Shown here one piece after another: positions 15,601-26,109 of a stretch of 64,000 nucleotides of DNA; within the stretch, counting starts at the first letter, position 1; each line of letters begins with the position of its first letter. Source of the stretch: Asterochloris sp. CNOR1 (taxonomy: Eukaryota > Chlorophyta > Trebouxiophyceae > Trebouxiales > Trebouxiaceae); NCBI GenBank assembly GCA_963969365.1, contig OZ017752.1, forward strand, positions 1,302,001 to 1,366,000. Direction: 5' to 3'. The notes below the pieces were generated by a model. It saw only the letters and a program-made list of their open reading frames with translations, ran no database searches and was not told the DNA's origin. The translations under genes and the position numbers were made by a program.

Positions 15601-18600
15601 TGTGTGCACCATTGCTGGTGAGTGCCTGCAGGGCCCAGTGAGCAGGAACTGGCAGCCCAAGGGACTGCTGTGTGCACCGTTGCTGGTGAATGCCTGCAGG
15701 GCCCAGTGAGCAGGAGTTGGCAGCCCAGGTGCAGTCTGCCCGGCAGGAGGAGCGTGCCGCTGCTGAGCAGCGCTTTGCAACTCGTCTGGAGCAGGAGAGG
15801 GCTCGCATGCCCGTCCAGGACAGGTGGGCTGTGCACACGAGGAGTCTGCGGGCACTTGGGGTGGGTTGCATGTGCCAGCCTTCGCCTGCCTTGTCTGCGT
15901 GATGCATCTGCCTCTGCTGGGCATGGACAGCATGCAGAAGCAGGTTGGACCATGTTGCACGTGCTGCTGACGCATGCCTTTCTGTGCTGGCGATGCTGCA
16001 GGACCAATGTCAGCCTTTCAGCAGAGTCAGGACAGGCCCGAGCGCTGCGGCTGAAGCTTGATGAGGCGCTGGCAATGTAGGGCAAGCAGTGCAGGCAGAG
16101 TTCCGATGGGGTCATGCAAACTGCTTACGAAGTGTACCCCCCAGCATTTGCCATGCAGCATGTGCTGCAGCTACAGCAGGCCGCTGCACAAGTCTTACGT
16201 GTATGCTTCCTGCAAGACAGCTTCCTTTGCCTGCAAGCTGCCAGTGCCCCTGCAGCGCGGCGCGGCTGCATGCATAGTGCCTCATGTGCACACCTGCTGC
16301 TTCTCACATGGACAGCAAATGATGTGGCAATGGGTGGCTAGATGGGGTCAAACACTGTAGCACTTTCCTAGCAGATAGCAGGCCCTGGCTCGCCACAGAA
16401 ACGCTGCTCCAGCTCCACACTGTACCGGCAGCTGCTGCAACATTGCCAGCACAGCTGAAGCCCCGTGGAGGCAGCCTGCCTGTGTCACACCTCTCGAGCG
16501 GTTGACCAGAACACCGCTTCCATGCAGGCAGCGTGCCCTGGCCCGCCAAAAGGATGCTGCAGAGGTGGAGCTGCTGCACCTCAAGAAAACCCTGCCCAGA
16601 TTCCCCCTTGCGCGGGGGCAGTCAGGCATGAGCTCCCAGCGGGAGCAGCAGCTCGCGCGGGACTTGAGGGATGCCGAGGAGGAGATTGCCTCTCTGCGGC
16701 GCAAGCTGCAGCAGCAGGTGGGTGTCTTCTGTGCGGTTGTGGAGCAAGCAAACGGCACAGCATGTGTGGTGCTGCCTGCGCATGACATCCTACAGCCAAC
16801 ACCAGAAGCAAAGACTGTATCTGCGCTGCGACCGTCTGTGCAGCATCACATACCGTCAAGTACATGGTCAGGGTGGCAGTGGTTGTGCAAGCTGCCGGGG
16901 GGATGTCTCAGCACCAGGTAGCAGCACTCACATGGCTGCGCCTAGACTTGCATGGTTGCCTGCTGCATGAAGCCCTCAGCTCAAGTCAGTGTGCGGCGTC
17001 AAGCTGTGCCCTGCCTGCTGCAGGAGCGGGAGCTGGCACAGGTCGGCAGCAGGGGCAGCGCTGGCCGTGCCACTGCAGAGGGCAGTGCTGCAGCCCATGA
17101 GGTGAGCCTGCGGCAGGCTGCTCTGAGCAGGTCGAGTGATGTTCCTCACACTATGCCTCAGCATGGGCTTGGAGCTGGCACTGCAAGTCTTGCTCCAGCA
17201 ACAGCAGCAGGATCCTTTAAGTTTCCGCTGTTACGTATATGGAGACTGCAAACCACCTCAGAGCCTGCATGCTGAGTGTACCTGCTGGTGCTGGTCACCT
17301 GCTGTACTGCCTTTGTGCACCCCTTGCTCTGCAACACCCACTGTGCTGGGTGTGTACCGCTGGCTGCCCCCGCAGGTCCACACCCTTCGGGCTGAGTTGG
17401 ATGCTGTGAATGACGACCGCTTGCGGCTGCGCGGAGACTTAGCTGAAGTCAAGGAGCAGGTGAGGGGCCTGCCCTTGCGCCCCATGATGTCCAGCACCTA
17501 CCACGGTATCGGTGCTGCATTGTAAACTAGTGTCTGTGTGAGGCGGTCTGGTGCAGAACAGATACAAACAAGTCGATCAGAGGATGGGGGCTTGGCAAAA
17601 GGCTCGTTAGGCTTCAACAAAGCCATTCCCCATTGTGCCTGCAAGACCTGGCCTGCAGCAGACCACTTCAGGCCACTGCTGTCTGACAAGGTCCCTAGGC
17701 CAGGCTGAGCTGTGCTGGACCCCCCTGATGCAGCCTGTGCTGGCGTCACGGTGGGGTCCAGCAACTGCTGCAGTTGGTGACCCAAATGCTGGAGCTGATG
17801 CCCCACAAATGCATAACTTCACTTGGCAGCTGATCCCTCTCTGGCTGCTTGTGCTGAGCTGAGCTGATAGACTTGGATATGCTGTGAGTGCCAGCCTGCA
17901 TGAGCAATGTTGCTCTGCAGATACGCGCTGCAGCATGCTAAGTGCCCAAGCTGTGCCTCATATGATCTCATCAGCAAAAATTCTAATCTTTTCCCTGCAG
18001 ATGCATGACCTAGAGCTGCAGCTGCGCCGGTCCCAGCTGGACAGGGGCAACAGCGTGGCAGAGAGTGTTGTGGGGAGGGACTTAAGGACACAAGAACTGG
18101 CGCAATTGAGGCAGGAGGTGAGTGCATGACGCATGCCGCTCAACTCCGGTGCTGCTGTGGAGCGCCTATAGCAGGGCAGGGCTCTGCCTGCCGGGGCTTC
18201 CTTTGCAGGCAGCAAGAGGCAGTGCTGAAGCCTCCCTAGCAGTTGCACAAAGCGGGTCATGAGTGCATGACACCTCAAGCTGCTGGACTGAATCATTTGG
18301 GAGTACAGAGTCCACAGGTCTGCTGGAAGGTGGAGCACAATCAGCACATCACTCCAGTGAAGCATGCCCAGACCGGTGACAGTAGTGCCCTCTTAAATAG
18401 TCGCAACATAGCCGTTGCCAGTACCATGGAAGCCTGGTGGCTAACAGACCAGAATGAGTATGGCTGTGTTACATTACTGCAGGTGGCTGCTCTGGAGGCG
18501 GAAAATGCGCGCCTGACCAGACGCAATCAGCCTGAAGCTTCACGGCATCAGGTGCGTGGCCATCTCACGGAGGCTGTACTGCTGCTACTGCGAGATGTCT

Positions 18601-21600
18601 GCCTGCTGTGTGGCTCTTCAACAATCACTGCAGAGCAAGCTGAGATGCATGTGGCCCAGAACTGCTGTGCTGTTGGCCTCATGGGTCCAGGACGCCATGC
18701 TGATGAGCACTGTGGACGCAGCAACGCTTATAATCAGCTGACAAAAGGGCTGCCTGCAGGAGGCCCCAGCGTCTGAACCTGCAGCAGCAGGGGACAGGAC
18801 AGCTGTGCAGGAGCTGCCAGGGCCCTCGCAGAGCGAGCAGAGCCCTGCCCGCCCCCAGCGGCCCAGCCCTCAAGACGCACACCTGTCACCCCAAGCGCAG
18901 GTGCGTGCCGTTGGGGTTGAAAATATGTTTGACAGAACCTCTGCCCCTGGCAGTGCACCTGCGTTGCAGCTGGCAGTAGATGAGTCAGACCATGGCCCGG
19001 GGGTGCAGGCACGTCTTCAACAGGGTGCCTGTGAGCAGGCAGCGTGTCTCTTTTGCCTGTACACTGCAGCAGCTCTGCAGCTTGCAGGCTTTGCCACAAG
19101 TTGGGTTTGCAGAGGCTGCACATTGGCAGAATTTGCAATGCCTGTGCTTGACATGATCATGCTGCCTGTCCTGTCAGGGACCCCGCCATCAAGGCAGCGC
19201 CCTCACTGGATCGCTGGAGACTGCCTCGTCTGTGATGCTGCCTGCTGTTATGCTGATGCCCACCCTGCTGCCTTCTTTCCAAGGGATCCGCGTCCACTGC
19301 AGCGCTGCCCAATCAGAGGTGGTGAGTGCCTGTTGCCTGTGGTGCTGACAGCTTCCCTGCTGCCTGCTCGGCCAGGACCCCCACCACCGCGGCAGTGGTG
19401 CCTTCCCAGAGCCGGTGGGGCGCACCAGCTCCACAGTCATGCACGTGGAGTTCCACCCGCGCCTCAGCGCAGCCCCCGGCCCGATGGAGGCCGCTGCCCT
19501 GGAGATGCCGCTGGCTGAGGAGGTGTCCCAGTTCAAGGATGAGGTGGGCTGTCGGGTGGCATCTGCAGGCAGTCACCTGCAAGCCTCTGTCCCTAGCAGA
19601 GGCATTTTGACACCCGTCTGAAGCGCCCCACAGTGAAGGGCCAGCGCTGCGCTGCCCTGCCTGCAGGAGACCGCTTATGGGAGTGAGGCGGGCAGTCCCT
19701 CACGAGCGCAGTCCCCGGAGGTTGCAGCAGGGGGCCGGCAGGGGAGCCCCTCACCCCAGGTGGAGCGCAGCGGCGCGGCCTGGCAGGACCACCCCCGCAG
19801 CGCTGCTGCCAGCGCTTCGGACCTGCCCCAGCAGCGCAGTCAGCGGGAGCTTGAACAGGTACGCACTCCTGGCGCTGTGCTGGCCTCGTGGCTTTCAGGG
19901 CAATCTTCGCGTCAGGGTAGACCTGCCGTGCCGTGCAGTCAGCGCTACCTTGAGAAGGGCAGCACTCTCAGTGGAATGAAAGGCATGCCTGGACACGCAT
20001 GGACAACTAAACCATTGTGCTGCAAACGTTTCAGGGTCAGAAACGTGCAGCCGATGTGGCCTGGCCAGGGCATAACACCGGGCAGACGTCTGCACTGGTC
20101 CCTTGCAGGGAATCTAAGCTCAGGTGGCAACCGCCAAGATGGCCCACCAGCACTTGCGCAGCAGAGGCGGCCTGGCGCTCATAAGAGGCCCCACCACGGT
20201 TGTCAGCATCCCCTTTGTGGTCAGGACTGCCATCCTCAGTGGCCAGCTTGAAGCTGGATGTCGGTGCCCTGTAGGAGTATCAGGCTCAAGCGCAAGCAGC
20301 ACGGAAAGCCGCCCGCACCCGTGCCGCTGAGGCAGCCAGCCGTGCGAATGAGACCCCCATGCCCACTGCCGCCGGGCAGCGCCGCTTCCGCCAGGAGATG
20401 CCCGCCCTGTTGAACGACCACGAGCGCCCGGGGCTTGTGTCACGCTTCACGCACACAGGGCCCGAATTTGTGGAGACAAGGGGGGACGTCGAGGTGGGAA
20501 ACCAAAGTCTTTCACTCTTCTGTCTGCCCAGTACCCTGGGGTGGTGGGGGCGGCATGTCTCCTTCATCCTGCGTGGTGAAGGTGGGTGAAAATGAGACAA
20601 GCAATACACCTCCACCTCCCCAGTGGTATGCATACACTCAGGCCTCGAGTGCTACAACACCAGCAAGGTCAGCTTTGCTACACCACTGGCACCAATGCTG
20701 TCTTGCCTGTTGTACATCAGCAGTTGAATGACCGTCTTGCCCACCCCACCTCAGCAACATATGAGATGAGGACTAACAGTGAAATCGCATTGCAGGTAGC
20801 TTGGCAGGCAGACCAGCAGCAAGCATGACTTTGCCTCCTGCCCCTCTTTGGGAGTGACCTCTGGGAGTGCACAGAATCTGAGGGAATACTGCAGTGCAGC
20901 TTGCCCCCCATGCCGTGCTGCTCTCACAATGACTTGCCTGCCTGCTGCACGTCAAGCTGGGAGCTCCAGCTTATTCTTCTGTGGCAAAGCTGGTCTCTCG
21001 GTTGCAGTGCAGTCTCTCTTCAAGCCCTAAGTACATGTGGTTGCTGCAGGGCAGGCTGGCTGCTGAGCCCCAAGAATTGTAAAGGTGGCTGGCCTGTTTG
21101 GCAGCCTTCCTATCGAGCAGGATGCACAGTTGCTTATCTGCTGCAGGCTGACCTGGGAGCCATCACGCTGCATGCAGCTCAGCGGGCGTCCACTAATGCA
21201 GCTTCTTGCAGGGTCTTTGTGCCAGACAAGTTTACCTGCCTCTCTCAGCGCAAGCTGGATGCTCAACTTCAGAGGCGTGCAACTGCAGCCCACCCCGTGG
21301 TACTCTTGACTGCTGCAAGCAGTAGGTTCTAAAGCCACACAAGGGCAGCGGCAAGCAGGAGGCAGGCACCAAGACAGCTGACGTTCCAATTGCCTTCGGC
21401 TGCAGGGGGAGCTGGATGCAGAGCTGGCCCGGGAGCTGCAGTCCTACAACATCGACCCCCTGGCCGAGGGCATGACTGATGTGCAGTACGCCGATGCCAT
21501 GGCTGAGCTGAAGAGGCGGCGTGAAGCCGCGCTGATGGGAAAGAGCAGGGCGGAGCTGGCACGGGTGGACCACATGAGGACCACCCTCATGTGGCACATC

Positions 21601-24600
21601 CAGCATGTGAGCAGTGGCCCTGATGCATGGGCAGCTCACAACCCACTCCAATGCCTTCTGGCTCTGATCAGGGGGTGCTCTCACGCAAAGTTTGGAGACC
21701 TTGTAAATGGGCAGCAGGGGCACCAAAGGCAAGTCATGCCCCATTCACATGCGACAGATGACATGCAGCGGCAGCGGCGCTCGTTGCTGGGAGCCGAGGT
21801 GTCGGGGCTTGTGATAGCACTGGCCACAAAGAAGAACCAGCATACAGCGGCAGCACCACCCATACTTGGGCTGCTGGTAGCAGACGGCACTGAGATGAGC
21901 CTCAAGCACACAGGCAACAACTGCAATGAATGCCTGCCTGCAGGTGGCGAATAACCGGGCGCGACCTGAAGCTCATGCACATGGGCAGCAGCAGCAAGAG
22001 TCACTGCCTATAGGTGCCGGCTGGCAATGCAGCAGCAGTGGCTTAGAATCTCAGGACTGAGGCTCAAGCACAGCTTCAGCATCCGACATGGATGCCCTGC
22101 AGGTGGCAGACGACATGCAGCGGCAGCGGCGACTGCTGCCCTCCGGGCGGGCAGCGGCTGCTCCGATCGAGCGGGACCAGCCCCTGCCCCGCCAGCCGCC
22201 GCCACCTGCAGAGCTCCGCACCCTCAAGTCCCCGCGCCTGAGGTGAGGTGCAGCCCAGTTTCTGGCAGGTCTTTGGGCGCATTGACTGCAGGCTGCTGCC
22301 CCAGCTGTTCACGAATGCTAGACAGGGTCATACATTGGTCTCTGCTGAGCTTTGTGCCCCCTCAGTGACAATGCTGTGCAAAGCTGAATCTGGCTGATGA
22401 ACTGCACTGCTGCATGCCTGGCTGGAGCCTCTGACGCCTGCATCTGTTGAGGTGCACATCAGCCAGGCTCCACTGTCTGACTGCAGCAACGAGGGTGAGG
22501 GTGAAGCAGACAGGCCACGAATGAGGCTCGGTGCAGAGACCTGGCGCCCAGAAGCCAGTGCTGCCCCCAGCAGCAGCCTGGGCTACACGCGCCGCTATGC
22601 ACCACGCAGCAATGAAGCCTCTGAGGCAAGGAGGGCGGCAGGTGGGCAACACAGTCACAGTGCTCCACCAGAGATGGCCCCTGTGCCAATGAAACTGTTG
22701 TGGCCTGAGCAAGATGTCCGCTGCACGCTTCTTCACTCCTGTGCAGCGTCAAGACTGATGCTCCATGGTGCCTTCGGCCAGGCAGCAGCAACCTCACAGG
22801 TCTTGGGCTGCGCAGCGTCTGACAGGTGCGCAGCATCTGACGGGGTGCATGCGAGGGATGGCTGCAGGTACCGGCGAGCCCCAGACCCGGAGTCAGCCCC
22901 CAGCGGAGGTGCCTGCCAGCAGCCAGGGGCGCCAGGAGCAGCGGCTGTGGAGCAGGCCGGCTGTCGAGGGGGACAGCACCAGCTACACCAATGGAGCCTT
23001 TGAGGGGGCAGCGTCCTCCTCTGCCGGTGGGCCGTGCAGCAGTGCCGCGCAGCAGTGTCGCTCACACCTGATGTGGGGGGTCCCAGATACTTGGTGCCTG
23101 CAGCAATGCCACTGATTTGTTGCATCTGCCCCAGCCAGGGGGTGCAGGCAGCAGGCCCTCATAAGGTATGTGGGTCATTACTACCCCCCACCCCCCCTCC
23201 CCCTCCAACCCCTCCCCCTCCCACATGCAGCGCCATGCAGCTGTTGTCAGCCGCTGGCAGTCCGACTGTCTGCCATAGGGGTTGCCGCTGAAGGGCAGGC
23301 GTAGTGGCAGTGTTCAGCTCAGGCTCAGATGGCTGAAGCTCTGCAGGGACCACCAGTGCCTCAGCTGACCTGCAAACTGCTGTGCCCATTCCTGCTCCTG
23401 CCCTGCACTGCAGCTGGGACCCGAGCGCTGGTACCGCCCACTCCAGTGCCCACCCCCGTGTCGCAGCCTGCACTTGCTGCGGTCTTCCAGCCCAGCCGCA
23501 GCACTGAGTACCGGCCCAGCCGCCTGAGGCCCATGGATGCAGGGACAGCCAGGGCAGCACCCAGCAGCAGGTGAGGCAATGTGTTAGCAGTGTAAGGCTG
23601 CCTGAAGCGACAGCAGCAGCTTTGAGCCTGGGTCAGCGTAAGGCCTGTGGATGCTGGCTATGTCACAGCAGCTGGCCAGCATCGCCCCACCTCACGACCC
23701 TGAACTCAGCTGCGGCATGCCCAGCAGGTGAGGGGTGGGCTCTTGGTGCAATGGCTGCCTGAGGCCTTAAGCTACCATGAGCCCTGCTCTCTCAGCAGCC
23801 GTCAAACAAGCAGCAATCTTGCGCAGTCGTGCTGTGCAGGATCTTGCCAGGCGTGGTTCAGATGTTACAGTGCTATGTCATCAACTCATGCATGAACTGC
23901 AGCCACACACACGTATCCAGGGGTCTGCACGCTGATCAGCGAGTGTGTGTGCAGGCTGTCGCTGCCCAGCCTGCCGGAGGCAGAATCCGGACAGCTGGGT
24001 CCCCCCTCAGCAGGTGCTGCCTCTGCTCAGGCTGGGACACCACCCAGCCCCCTGAGCACCACTGCCAGCCCAATGGCGGCAGCAGGAGCCAGTGCAGCCA
24101 CAGGGGAGCCTGAGGGCCGCACAGCACCTGAGCACAGCACGGCTGCAGCCTCAGCGCAGGCCGCTGCCCAGGTGAAACCTGCAGGCGTCACTTGTACCCC
24201 CGTCACATGCACTGTAGTGACAGGCTGGAGGGTTGGCATGTCTTGGGGCAGCAAGGGGTCATGTCTGCATGATATGCAGGCCACCCTGTCCTGTGCTGAC
24301 CAGGCTGTCATCATCATCTGCGAGGATGTGAGGCAGGCACGTTAGTTTTCATTACTATCAGTTAGTCCGTTGGGGGCCTTCATGACATTTCACATGCGAG
24401 TGTCGCCCCAATGACGCATCCCAGGACGCTCAGCTGTCTCAAAGGTGACATGACTGCATTGCGCCGCAGGAGGTAGAGGAGGAGCTTTATGAAGACGACT
24501 TTGACAGCGCGATTCCAGATCTGGACGCAGCTGCCAGAGAGCAGGGAACCTCAACAGGGCAGCCGCAGACCACACAGCCCAGCAGCGGCCAGCCATTAGG

Positions 24601-24701
24601 GTCTGACGGCATGGCCCTGGCAGCTTCACTCCCCAGCCGTTTGCAGCAGGAGGTGGTGCAGCCTGTGCAGGATGAGGTGTCAGATGTGGAGGATGTCTGA
24701 T
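12628..24701 (+). CDS. DZIP1/Iguana-like cilium basal-body protein
   Basis: Exon 1 (12628-12711, FRFDARRTRIDWRALHGVDI) joins in phase to exon 2 (13347-13535), which gives KLVRETDINTLEKVV and then LRLSQLATEYLLHVQDQLA. This is the Dzip1 N-terminal domain: an FxFRxRRxRIDWR start, the IDV/VREVD pair and the R-L-x-Q-L-x-x-E-Y-LLH helix. Many coiled-coil exons follow, including 14189-14314, 14644-14811, 14956-15027, about 15697-15821, about 16527-16715, 17377-17461, 18001-18117 and 18484-18551. A later conserved exon (about 21405-21608) has LQSYNIDPLAEGMTDVQYA, resembling the helical C-terminal part of DZIP1. The last exon (about 24470-24701) is acidic and ends DEVSDVEDV. In animals DZIP1 sits at the basal body and transition zone and supports cilium assembly and Hedgehog signalling. 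I could not find the usual C2H2 finger. Linker exons between 18.7 and 24.4 kb are Ser/Pro/Ala-rich and their exact edges are uncertain. Confidence 0.82.
13491..13930 (+). repeat. Decayed tandem copies of DZIP1-like exon 2 end and donor
   Basis: The end of exon 2 plus its donor and early intron (13491-13581) recurs at 13671-13780, with a (CGGCTG)n expansion, and in shorter form near 13815-13846 and 13897-13930. The true copy encodes LLHVQDQLAYDNGRLK; later copies are diverged and lie in the following intron. Confidence 0.85.
15533..15728 (+). repeat. Tandem copies of an acceptor plus exon start in DZIP1-like gene
   Basis: Two nearly identical units of about 66 bases (15595-15660 and 15663-15728, period 68) carry a CTGCAG acceptor followed by GGCCCAGTGAGCAGGA. 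A third, more decayed partial copy precedes them at about 15533-15590. The rightmost copy is the functional exon start (GPSEQELAAQ). Confidence 0.88.
23181..23225 (+). repeat. C-rich pyrimidine tract in DZIP1-like intron
   Basis: A run of CCCCC(A/T) units without purine interruptions longer than one or two bases, ending just before CATGCAG. It could act as an extended polypyrimidine tract for a nearby acceptor. The complementary strand is G-rich and could fold as a quadruplex. Confidence 0.7.
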
Positions 24702-24859
24702 TGCTTCCTGGCCAGTAAAGCTTCACACGGTCAATTCCACTGAACGCTTTCTCGCTCGTGCCATCTAGCAAGGCCATGTGCATGCCTGTCCCCTACATAC
24801 TTTCATGGATGGACCCGCAGTCATCATACACAAGCCCCCGCATGCACAACCTAAGACAA

Positions 24860-25340
24860 GAGAAGAGTGCTGAGGAGATCTCCTGGCTGGACAGCTTTCT
24901 CCTCCAGGCTGGTGTGGTGTGGGAGAGAAGTTTCCAGCACAAGTGAACAGATGTTTTTGAGGAGCTCCCAGACGAGGAAATCCACTTCTGCCCCTTGAGT
25001 TGACAGCTTGCAGGGGAATGCTCAATCTTTAGAGAGCTGAGACCTGCCTTTGACACACCTCCTGGCAATGATGTCTGTGATGGCCATCACCCAAAGATCC
25101 CAGCATCAGCTGCATCTTCTGCTGTCCTGAGTATGCAATCTGGCCCAAACGCTGAACAGCTCCAAGCAGTCTGAGCACCTGTGCTTGACAGGTTGAAAGG
25201 TGTGACGAGGGAGCAGCTGGAGCAAGTATGTCTGGCTCATATCTGGGAGGTGAGCAGGGCATGCTGTCCCTCTTGCCAAGCCAAGCACAGGTCACGTCCA
25301 GATGGAAGGTGACCCTTTCCGTGGGTCGTCGGGTCATCAA
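24860..25340 (-). CDS. Possible short minus-strand gene, unrecognised
   Basis: Two stretches look protein-like on the minus strand. One (about 25065-25175) reads VLRLLGAVQRLGQIAYSGQQ in one frame and MAITDIIARR in another. The other (about 24863-25010), after a possible acceptor, reads VDFLVWELLKNICSLVLETS and ends in a stop near 24863. Leucine-rich helical character is the only support. I could not join them in phase and recognise no family. A chance open frame in CTG-rich DNA is an equal possibility. Confidence 0.2.
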
Positions 25341-26061
25341 TGCTCCCTGTGCGTTGTGTGCTGAGCAAGCAGCACAGTGTGCTGTGTACCAGTGACTTAG
25401 TCAGCACCGCTGCATGCTGTGTCGTGCGGGGCGGGCAGAAGACCCATTACAACAGGTGGCCAGGAGCCAGAGCCATTTCGGACCACATTTTGCAGCCTTG
25501 GGAAGGGCAGATGGCACGCCTGCAAACATGTGCTCTCAGCAGGTAGCACAGCCTTTGCAGGGTGCAGCTGAAGTATAGTTATGGCTGCATCTGTTTGTTT
25601 GCTTGACTGACTGTCACCTGCCAGAGTTGCAGCAGTGCGGGCTGCTGGCACTGCTCTTCCAGCTGGCTGCTGGGGCCCTCAGTGTATGTAGACATAGCAG
25701 CTGATGCACTCTGAAGTCATGCAAGGAGACTTGGAAAGCCACACTGCTTCAGCTGGTCAAGAACCCCCAGCTCATTCAGAGCATCTCAATTGCTGGTGGC
25801 CTCAACAGTGCTGCGTGGAGGGTCCAAGCTTGATCTAAGGCCACTCCAATAGAAGCCTTGACTGCCCCTGAGACAGCATACTCTCACGTGTCTACCTGAA
25901 TCTCACTAGCCGCCGCCTGTTGCCAAGACTCTGCTGCTTGCTGAGGAACCCTTGTGCTCAACTACAAAGCAGCTGACACCGCAGCACTGCATTTGGTGGC
26001 CTCCTGCACGTGGGGAGCATACATGAATCGCTCAAATGGCAAGAACGCAAGTCTCAATCAC

Positions 26062-26099
26062 ATGCCCCAGGTTTATTGGAATGCCCCAGGTTTACTGGA
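26062..26099 (+). repeat. 19-base tandem pair upstream of carA
   Basis: ATGCCCCAGGTTTATTGGA is followed directly by a copy with one change (TTTACT for TTTATT). The pair ends 10 bases before the proposed carA start codon, so it lies in the likely 5' leader or promoter. Confidence 0.9.
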
Positions 26100-26109
26100 A
26101 TTGGGAAGC

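Larger units (their letters stand above)
24702..26109. other. Sparse region between DZIP1-like gene and carA
   Basis: About 1.4 kb with no recognisable domain. It contains one weak minus-strand candidate (listed separately) and, near 26062-26099, a 19-base tandem pair just upstream of the proposed carA start. The rest shows no conserved open frame in either strand. Confidence 0.45.
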
